Source: Alopecurus myosuroides
Taxonomy: Eukaryota > Streptophyta > Magnoliopsida > Poales > Poaceae
Length of the DNA stretch: 64,000 bases
Reading direction: 5' to 3'
Assembly: GCA_028641055.1 (NCBI GenBank)
Contig: CM054058.1
Span: forward strand, 240,918,187 to 240,982,186
Shown: positions 55,172-64,000 of the stretch, piece after piece
Layout: each line of letters begins with the position of its first letter
Numbering within the stretch: position 1 is the stretch's first letter
Translations under genes and position numbers: made by a program
The notes under the pieces: generated by a model
Told to the model about the DNA's origin: nothing
The model's input: the letters and a program-made list of their open reading frames with translations, nothing else
Databases searched by the model: none

Positions 55172-58100
55172 GTTGGCGCCCACCGTGGGGCCTGCGTCCA
55201 AAGGTGTTTACATCACGAGAGAAGCTCGGAAGAACATGGAGAATCTTGTCGTCGGCGAGATCTACATCGACCACAAAGGAGAGAAGATGGTGGACGATTC
55301 CGGCTGGGGGCCAGAGTCGGATCACCTCGAATCCGGATCCGTCGTGACAATCGGCCGGATCAGCGTCTTCATCGGTATGGTATGTACTTCCGGTTCGATC
55401 CTTGACAATTTTGGATCTGATTCTGTGTCAGGGGAGGCCACTTATATCCAATCAGATGGAGAAGAATCAGTTGGAACGACAGATCCGACAGAAAAACCCA
55501 TCGCGAAGTGGGAACAGCCGGAGGAACCGGCATGGACCCCGTGTGACCGGGTCGAAAGAGAGGATGATACCGAGTCCATCCTGGATCTGCTGGAGAACCG
55601 GTATGAGGAGAATAACAGCGAAGAGGAACAGTATGGATCCGCGCCAAGCATTGTGCGTCGGGTTGCGGTGTACACGGCTCCCGCGACAAAATCTCAACCA
55701 AGAGAGCGTAACCGCGGCTGCAGCCGGGACAGCACAAGCATTAACCCGGCAGCAAGGGCCGGCTAACGGGAACACGGTTTTGGCCCAGGTTGACGGAGAG
55801 TCGGCATCGGTTACCAGTCAAGCGCCAGAAAACGAGTTACACGCGAACACGTTTGGATTCCTAGCAAACCGGACACCAGGAGCGGGTCCTTCCAATCCAC
55901 AACATCCGGCCTTGTTCGACAACAATCTGATCCTAGATCCGACAGTTCTTGCCACAGTTATCACTCCAGAGAACGTGACGGAACGTGTTAGGGATTTGGA
56001 CGTAGCCCGTCGTGCATTGGAGCAGCAGAGGAGGCAAGTAGAAGCAGAAAGACAAGGGATGGCCACACGACAACGCGAGCTGGATGCACTGGAAACCCGG
56101 CTCCGAGAGGAAACGACTAGAATACATCAAAGGCACCAAACCAGATTGCCAGCATTGGGAGGAGTCATAAACCCGGCCGCACTATTTATCACGCCTCAGG
56201 ATCAGCCGATTCTAGCGGCAAATCAAGGAACCGCCCCTCAGCCGACAACCGGAGGAGTACAACCGGTAGACACGTAGGCCGGGTTACCCGCACCACAGAC
56301 TGGAGTTACTACCGGCAATACTGTACCACCGCCACCACCACCACCACCATCACGTTTTCACACACCAGCGGGTCATTACAACAATCCCATGGACAACGTG
56401 TACGCGGCAACGCTTGCGCTAAATCAAATCCCCGTGAGAGAGTCACCCCACGCAGAGGAGTACCGGCGGGCGATAGATATGCTGCGCACCGCGGTGGCGC
56501 AACAGGTTAATTACCCGGATCACAGAAGTGGAATGCATGGGACACCATATGTCAGCCAACAGGAAGGTAACGCTGGCAACATCCAAACAAGTTCGGCACG
56601 GCGGAGGGAAGAGCAGCAGCAAATGCCGTCTCCTCCACACATTCAGGCAGTACCAGCAGCATCAGCAGCACAGGCCATCGTGGACAGTTCCAGAGCCAGG
56701 AGAGCCGTGGCCGGGTCTGCGGTACATGGGATACCAGCAGTACCGCGTCCAGCTGTACCCCCTGCAGGATCACACGTTTCCCGAGTAAGACCAGCTTCGA
56801 CCATTCTTGCAGGACCTAAGTGTCTTTCAGATAGCATCAGGGCTGAGCCTTACCCGGAAAAGTTCAAAGAACCGGGTAAAGTAGTGAATTACGAGCCGAC
56901 TATGGATCCGGAAACATGGTTGAGCAGTTATGAGATGGCCATGTCGATTCGCAATGCGTCCGAGAATCTTCAAGCCAAATTCATGTATCTAATGATGTCA
57001 GAGGGAGCAGCAAAGTTATGGTTCACCAATCTACCGGAAGGATCTATCAAGTCATGGGAAGAATTGAAAACTGCGTTTATCAAGCACTTTCATGGGACGT
57101 GCAGAAAGTTATTCACTATTGATGACCTAGAGCGATGTGTTCAGAAGAAGGGAGAATCGGCGCGCAGCTGGGTGTGCCGGGTTATGGAAATACTTCATTC
57201 ATCTACAGATATTCAGCCCAAGGATGCGCTGCAAGCTATGGCAAAGACCTGCAAGTACACACCTTTAGTACAAAAGTTAACTCGCATGAAATCTAGTCGG
57301 AATGCTTCGGAGGTTACAATGGGAGAACTGATGGATGCATGCAACAAACATGCCGCAACGGACACTACGGAAGAGGAAACTGACGATAAAAAAGCAAAAG
57401 CAAACACAAGTAATAGTGGAAGAACCGGCAATGGATCAGCACCGGGTAACAACGGAAATAGCCAGAACAAGCGCCCGTTTGAAGGAGGCTCCGAGTTTGT
57501 CGCCAACACGGAAGCCGGGTCTTCGAGACCCAGGGCAGAAGGAAATTTTAACACTGAAAGCCACAATGGAGGAAACTATCAAGGGCCGCCGAGGCCGAGT
57601 AACAATTGGACATCTTTAGAATGGCGTGCCCGAAGCACAGCAGGAACGGTAGGCCGGCTAACCACTCCTTGGAGCAATGCGCCGACCTACAGAGATGGAA
57701 GAACGAGGAAGTGAACAGAGCCATGCGAGGTGCGGGTCGGGGAGGAGGACCGGGTCCAGGAGGAAACCCGGGCAACGGCCCACCCCCAGCCGGTAACCCG
57801 GCAGCAAGAAATCAAGGAAACAATCAAGGGGGAGCTGGAGGTTTCCAAGCTAACCCCAAACAGTTGGGTCAATATCACGTGCATACCACAGGAGGTTCTA
57901 ACAAGGACAAAAAGATACTGAAGCAAGCGGTCAACTCAGTTTCTTCGGCTGTCCCGAGATATTTGAGGTGGTCATAACAGGATGTAACATGGAGCAGAAG
58001 AGATCACCCGGAAAGAGTAGAACACCCGGGAGTCTTAGCATTGGTAGTTGCACCACAGGTCAATGGGTACGAGCTGAAAAAGGTCCTGATGGATGGAGGA

Positions 58101-58803
58101 AGCAGCATCAATATCCTGTACTGGGAAACCTTTCTACGCATGGGTCTCAAGGAATCTCAGCTCCAAAAAAGTATGACAGTTTTTCATGGCATAGTACCGG
58201 GTCATTCAGCGTGCCCCGAGGGAAAAATCGCATTGGAGGTAGCTTTTGGGGGAATCAAAGGATAATTATCGAGTTGAGCGGCTTACTTTCGAGGTGGTTA
58301 AGTTGCACAGTCCTTATCACGCGCTATTCGGAAGGCCGGCTTATGCTAAATTCATGGCAAGGCCGTGTTATGTGTATCTACAGCTAAAAATCCCGGGTCC
58401 TAAGCAGACCATTACCATACATGGAAATCGAGATATAGCAGCTGAATGCGATGAAGGAGATGCAGCAATGGCCGAGCAAGCCTGTAGAAAAGAGGAACTC
58501 AAGCATTACCGGTCTCAAGCAGGCCCGGAGGACAGAACCACATCAAAAAGGCCAAGCACTGAAGGCGAAAGAGCAAAGTCCAAGGCAGCACAAGATGCTA
58601 AGATGGTGGCTTTTATCAAGGATGATTCCTCCAAACAATCTGGCATAGGAGAAGAAATTGCACGGCCGCTCACAGCCAGCCGCGTTATGGAAACACCTCA
58701 CCCGGGTTGGTTAGTAAACCCGGTACTCATCATGAAAAAGTCTAACAAATGGAGAATGTGTATCGGTCACGTCAACCCGGGACCGGTTCCCAAGAAGAAC
58801 TAA
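55074..58803 (+). pseudogene. Element C gag-protease with RT stub, broken
   Basis: The polyprotein is homologous to that of B along its length. Lesions, compared with B: a frameshift near 55690, a TAG at 56275-56277, a 1-nt loss near 57600 (NNW-TSLEW for NNWDIFRM), a TAA at 57975-57977 (WS-stop for WSE) and a 1-nt gain near 58250. Domains seen: coiled coil (ERVRDLDVARRALEQQRRQV), gag core (LMMSEGAAKLWFTNLPEGS), zinc-knuckle-like CPKHSRNG..HSLEQC and protease VLMDGGSSINILY. It ends with HPGWLVNPVLIMKKSNKW and RMCIG and then stops where B stops. The shared end shows the loss of pol predates both copies. Confidence 0.88.
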
Positions 58804-59866
58804 ACAATGTAACGGGCAGCAGGTTTTAGACGCGCTCTTTTCCTACCCAAGGTACCTAAGGGGACTGGAAGGTTTTTAATGAGGCGGTCTGCTGATCCAA
58901 ACTTTCTCGTATCAATAAAGAGATGGTTATCAAGTCCTATTTTGTTACGATCTTTACTTTGGTTACAGGTAAGTAGTATCCATTGCTATCAATACATCAG
59001 TATCATCAAGTATGTTGAATATATATAGGTCTTGGGGGCTGATTGCTTGAATAGCACAGCCACAAACCCAAAGACCCGGCCTTGATGCCTATGAGTTATA
59101 AGGGCCGATTACTCGCAAACGAGTACGGCTGCAATCTTATAACCGGACAAAGGAGCCAAATTTTCTTGACTTTTCTTACTTAAACTCGACGTGACTCGCA
59201 TTAAAGTGGCATGATTTGCTCGCTTACGATTACAATCAGCCATGAAGCCCAATGGGACTTGTCTGACCCTGTTTTCGTATAGATGTAACAACATGGTATC
59301 CACGCGAAAGCCGGCTTACAGTACAAGATAGTCAAAAGGGTCATCTAAACCACAAGTTATGCAGAGTACAAGGCTAATAGCTGGAAACTCAACGTTTATC
59401 AAGCATAACTTCATTATCTATATGAAACAACTCCGGGTTTCGGCTTAGCAACAACAAGTTTGTTCTCTTCGAAAAGACCACACACCACAGACTCGGAAAT
59501 TCGGGCCTTGGGGACTGTGGGTTTCAAAACAGAATCAAGTTGTTTCGTCGCTAAGCTCGAAAGACCCCAATGTCCGAGTCGTGGGGACTTGGGGACTTAA
59601 AGAAAAGTCCACCTGTCAAAACTCACGATACTCGGAAATAAAGAGGGGAATAAAAAGAAATGAAAAGAAAGTTGGATATCAAGAATAAGTTCAAAAATAG
59701 ACAAGTATCAAGTTCATCCAAAGGCCTAGAAAGGCACGAAGTGTATCACGGAATTAAAGTGCGTTACAAATTGCGACACCAGTATCAAGGGTGCACAGGC
59801 GCACCGTCAAAAGAATACTTGTTTTGAATAAAAGCATCAGATGATCGAAGTATTTTGATGGCATTT
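58804..59866. other. Spacer between the convergent genes of element C
   Basis: Homologous to 26890-27948 in B, including 'ggttttagacgcgctcttttcc' and 'caataaagagatgg' near 58914. Non-coding. Confidence 0.6.
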
Positions 59867-62800
59867 GCCTATTCGGCTTCCTGAGTAGGGTCCACATCTT
59901 TGCCCTTGCCCTCCGGGTCTTGGTCCTGGGCTTGCTCTTTAGCTCTCCCGGCATCATCACCCGGATTCTTCGCGTCAGGACGGACAGGAGGAAGGACAGC
60001 TGGTGTAGAGGTGGTTGGCTTTGATCCTAACTAGGCCTCTCTCTTCGCAGTTTCTTCCCTCTTCCTGGCCGAGTCAGCAGCCCATTTCTCCAAAATATCA
60101 AAGGGCGGGGGTGCGTCCTCCGTCACGATTTTGCCTTCAGCATCGTACGCACTCATAATTGTGTTCAGATCCATACTATCGGCCAAAGTGGTGGCCGAAT
60201 GACGCACTGCGGACTATATGGCCTTGAAGTCCTTGGGTACAAACTTGGAGCCATCAGCTTTGAATTCTGGAAACCCGGATATTACCTTTGCCGGATCAAG
60301 CTTCGGAAAATAAGCCTTAGCCAGGGTAAAGGCCCGGGTCATACCAATCCGGCATGCCGAGCGTTTCCAGATTTCAATCCAGGCAGGCACGGTGGAGCAG
60401 GCTTGGATAAGATTTTCTTCACCCGGATATACCTCAGTAGGCCACTTCACGGCGTCCAGTATAAACTTCGTGCCGGCAAAGAAAGTCCGGAGCACAGTCT
60501 TTAAAGTTTTAGCCTTTGCAATGGCATCCTCCTCTGGGGCCGCAAGGTTGGCACCTGCAGTTGAAACAAAGGAAGGACATATCAGTGATCCCGAGTATCA
60601 TGTAATAAAGCAAAGGCATGAAGTCAGTCGGCAGCAAAAACTCACTAAGCAAGATGCGATAGGTATCGGTAACCTGGTCCGATAATTTCTTCAGTGCGGT
60701 TTGAGCAGTATTGCACTTCTTCTTGTATTTAGACACATCCTTCTTCAAGGTTTCCACGTCAGCCTCAAGGGTTTCCCTCCGCTTTACCTCGGCAAGAAGA
60801 AGTTGTTCAGTCTTGAGCAAAATTTCGTCAGACCGGGTCATCTGCGCCTGTAAGGAACAGGGAAGCACAAGTATCAGTCGGGTATTATGGCAAGCTGAAT
60901 ATTGCATAAAGTACCAAGCATAACTTCAACGAGTTATGCTCGGAACTTGGGGACTAGGCGAGATATCAAGTATTGTTACCTGGTGCTCTCCGGCCATGCG
61001 CTCCAGAATATTGCTCTCTGAGGTCTTCATAGTGAGGAGAGTGTTCATCAACTGATCAAAAGTATCATTATCCGTGTTAGAGGACCCGGGGTCTTGGAAA
61101 CTCGGAGAAGGAATTTTCTTCTTAGAGGGAGACGGCATCCGGGTCATCCGAATGTCGGAATCTGGTGCCTCTCCTCCCGCACCCAAAGTTGCAGCTTTTT
61201 CCTTCTCGCTGGCGTGCGAGGCTATCGGATACTCGGCTTCTTGTCTGGCCGGGTTTATTGGTGACACTTGTTCTTCGCCGCCAGTTGCGGCTGTCATGTT
61301 ATCAGTCGGTTTTCCCTTACCCGGGTCATCGGTCTCCATATCCTCTTGGTCGCTAATAATGACCGTGGCCCTATAGACAGTATGAGTGAGCAGTTAGCGT
61401 GTAACCAGGAAAAAATGATGAAAATGTGATAGAACGTCAGGAAAGGAACTTTACCCGGGATTCACCGCATAATCCGTAGGGAATTCGCTGCTGGACCCGG
61501 ACGAAACTGAAAAACATCAAGCAAGATTTTGTAAGGGAATGGTTCAGGAAGATTTTATCATTCAAGAAAGGATAAGGTAAATACCAGCGCGTCGAGTCGG
61601 AGACGGTGGAATACCCGGGTTGAGAGCACCATCACCCGGGTAATTCCGAGTCGCTCTGCGCTTGGTCCTAGGCGACTCCTTCAAATGCGACCAGAGGAAT
61701 AGCGTCAAGTTTAGCTCATGCATATTATCAAATGAATATGGATTGGAGGCACAGGGGCGATATGGAACCTTGAAGACGACCCCTCGGAGTTTTCTCTTAG
61801 ATCCGACTTTGATTGTCGGCTCCACTTCATCCTCATCACTGGCGGATTCCACCTTGCCTTCAGTTTCTTCTTCTTCTTCGTCCTTGTCCTCTTGTTCTGA
61901 AAAGTGTCAAGGTTACAGTTGGAAAAGGGAGAAGGAGCTGCGGCGAGCTTAAAGGAACTAAATGAAACCCGGAGTGCACCTTCGTCCGAGTCAACGGCAT
62001 CTTCTTGCTCCTCTGGACTTTCGGAGCTAGGAGGAGTTTCGATCTTCCAAAAATCATCATCAGCCTGTGATGAAGGTATAAGAACAAGGGTTACCAGCTG
62101 TGCCAAGTGAAAAGAGCGAAGGTAAAAGCATAAAACTCGGATCTTTACCTTAGGAGCTGGGTTCTCGAGTGTGAAGGGCTCTAATCCGGCTATGTTCCGG
62201 ATTACCTCTAGCTTTTCTGTCAGAAAACCTTTGATAGTTTTGTTGGTGTCGCCAGCCGCAAAGCTGTTGGTAGAGTACCGGAGCGGGTCTGTGGTGTGCC
62301 CCGTATATTCGCACATTAACTTTGTGCGGATGGAGTTAGGCTGGATCCGGAAATCGACCCAAGTTTTCACCAGGTTAAGCCCAATGAGACCTTGGGCCGA
62401 AAGAACAGTGATTTTGGCTAACAAAGGTTGAATCGCCTCCCTGTCCGAGTCAGGGGCAAAGGCATTAAAATTCTCGGAGATGTCAAGAAGGCCCTCTGAG
62501 TAACCCGGCAGTTTCTTTTGGCCGGGTGGGGAAGTGTCTCGGCAGTAAAAGTATGAGAGCTGCCAATGTTTGACGTGGGAGTTGAGGGTAAGAGGTGGCA
62601 TGAGAGAATTCTTGCGGCGCTGGATAGAAACCCCGCCGCAAGCGAGAAGTGCCCCGTCACCGCTTTCGCGGCACGGTTTGCACTGGAAAAGCTCGACGAA
62701 AAGAGCCAAAGTTGGCGGAGTGCACAAGTATGACTCGGAGAGAACGATGAAGTGGGAGATATTTAACACGGAGTTAGGCCCTATGTCAAAAATGCGAAGG

Positions 62801-63078
62801 CCATAATGGCTCAGAATATCACGGAAGAAAGGGTGACCCGGAGGACGGAAGCCCCGGGTCACGTGTTCCACAAAGCATATTACCTCATCCTTTGCCGGTG
62901 TAGGCCGGGTCTCGTTACCCGGCACCCTCCAATGGATATCCTCTTGAGGGGGAAGAACCCCTAGTTCGACCAGTTCTTCTAACTTGGCCTTGGTAGCTGT
63001 AGATCGCGCCCAGTTGGCGGATATGGAGTTGGTGGTTTTGGCCTTAGTCGGCTGCTTTCCCTGCTTCTTGGGAGCCAT
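59867..63078 (-). pseudogene. Antisense multi-exon gene of element C
   Basis: Exon 1 is 63078-62149 (930 nt, the same length as in B) and ends AAG|GTAAAG, without B's stop. It encodes the gypsy-type transposon domain (EVICFVEHVTRGFRPPGHPF, VLNISHFIVLSESYL, WQLSYFYCRDTSPPGQKKL). Exon 2 is 62064-61980 (DDDFWKIETPPSSESPEEQE). Exon 3 starts at 61896 and is acidic, then basic (SDEDEVEPTIKVGSKRKLRG). Further exons lie at about 61690-61590, 61375-60980 (ISDQEDMETDDPGKGK) and 60850-60640 (coiled coil KTEQLLLAEVKRRETLEADV). The last exon (about 60556-59867) holds VLRTFFAGTKFILDA and two TAG codons (60214-60216, 60031-60033). Splice sites were chosen by eye and by agreement with B. Function unknown. 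Confidence 0.7.
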
Positions 63079-63875
63079 GGGTTTAACCTGCAAAGCACAA
63101 GGTGGAAGGGCATGATGAGTAAGACTTGGAAACCGTGGGCTGGTCGAGTATCGATGAGCGATATTGAGACAACACGGAAGTTACATATTATCCTGGTATC
63201 ATTCTACGGAGCAAGGTTCAAGTTATCCGGGTATCAAGCATCATTATAAAAATTATGGAAGCTTATGCCTTGAAAGGACGTTTGAGGGTGATGGATGGTG
63301 GCACAGGTACCTTTTGCGAATAAAAAGAACCGGAAAAGGGAGGATTTTCCGGGTGATAGAGACGGGGGCGGAAAATTTGGGCGGCCCGAACCCAGATTCG
63401 GGATTCCATTTCAAGATTTGTGGTAAAATTAGTGACTATGGGCGGTAGGGAAGTAAAGTAAAGTCTATATCCAATCCATTGGATGAGCTAGAATGAATAC
63501 AAGCAACTTAATTCGGCATGACTAGAGAAAAGATCGGCGGGTTGACTTAGATCTAATCTGAAGAAAATCAGGAAATTGCGGAGGCCAGATAATGGATGAG
63601 AGAGGCTTACTGGAGGGGATTGCAGTGAAGCTCGACGGAGGCAAATGGCACAAGCCTGGTGCCCCTTTGCGATTCCCGGCGGGCAGGTCGGGGGTCCGGC
63701 GGTGGATCTGGGCGGTGGTGCAGAGCGCACCGTGGCGGAGCGTAGCCGGCGGCAGATAGGCTCCGGTGATGCGCGCGAGGTTTCCGTAGTGGCGCTCTGT
63801 GAACTAGAGCACTGAGGAAGAAAGGAAGAAGAATGGGGGGAAATGAGCTGCTGGGGTTAGGGTTACCCCTAAGAG

Positions 63876-63886
63876 CCAATTTATAA
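63876..63886 (-). promoter_or_regulatory. TATA box of the element C antisense gene
   Basis: On the minus strand 'tattataaattgg' lies upstream of a GC-rich leader (63600-63860). It matches the place of B's TATA box. Confidence 0.5.
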
Positions 63887-64000
63887 TAGAGTGAGTGGAT
63901 GAGCCCAGCTCAGCGGGTGGGAGCCGGAAGTTACGGAGTAACGGCTATCTGTTTAAGTTTTGCGAGATACGCTTTAAATATTGGGCGAGGTATCCGGACA

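Larger units (their letters stand above)
54699..64000 (+). mobile_element. Element C: diverged sister of element B, right end outside the window
   Basis: A 473-bp LTR (54699-55171) starting TGATGGAGGG and ending CCACGACA is followed by the same primer-binding site and the same gene order as B: gag-protease with RT stub on plus, large antisense gene on minus. The left flank is ATAGT; the right LTR and TSD lie beyond 64000. Element C landed in the copia RNase H. Gag is broken here but intact in B. Confidence 0.9.

Overview
This window reads as repeat-rich nuclear DNA of a Pooideae grass (Triticeae, oat or ryegrass type). The basis is a BARE/Angela-like copia LTR, Athila- and SIRE/Maximus-like debris, several MITEs and LINEs, and one intact-looking plant R2R3-MYB gene. 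Nothing bacterial, viral or organellar is visible, and no rRNA or complete tRNA gene was seen. The species cannot be fixed from the sequence alone.

Layout. 1-2378: decayed Athila-type Ty3/gypsy gag-protease-RT, minus strand. 2379-4010: Angela/BARE-like solo LTR. 4011-4437: gypsy LTR fragment. 4438-7985: internally deleted SIRE/Maximus-type copia on the minus strand, split by a 532-bp fold-back element (5972-6503). 7986-12040: two 5'-truncated LINEs with a hairpin MITE between them. 12279-34057: Tat-lineage Ty3/gypsy element 'A' (minus strand, LTRs 491/490 bp, near-perfect 5-bp TSD), split by young element 'B' (22818-32812, plus strand, 477-bp LTRs differing at one base, perfect TSD CTTTC). 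34058-43130: the only host-gene territory, with a 707-bp truncated duplicate of a MYB gene (35491-36197) and the full MYB gene (39839-40825), plus small transposons and a retroposon. 43431-54698: copia 3' LTR and RNase H (minus strand), split by element 'D' (43557-53925), which has two 4.74-kb LTRs around an 879-bp interior and a perfect TSD TCAAC. 54699-64000: element 'C', a diverged sister of B, running off the window end.

How the parts relate. A, B and C are Tat-lineage elements carrying an antisense multi-exon gene with a conserved plant 'putative gypsy-type transposon' domain, acidic stretches and coiled coils. Each antisense gene has a TATA-like box within the element. B and C share the same loss of nearly all pol: they keep gag-protease and the first fingers of RT, then stop at the same place. 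They therefore belong to a non-autonomous family that spread in this form. LTR divergence orders the insertions: A is old (about 4.3% substitutions), while B and D are very recent (about 0.2%). D is an extreme large-LTR, small-interior derivative of a Ty3/gypsy element. Its LTRs hold a four-unit tandem repeat of 159-bp period and tRNA-like modules.

The MYB gene (290 aa after removal of one 114-nt intron) resembles the AtMYB5/VvMYB5 type. It is the only protein-coding host gene that can be supported here.
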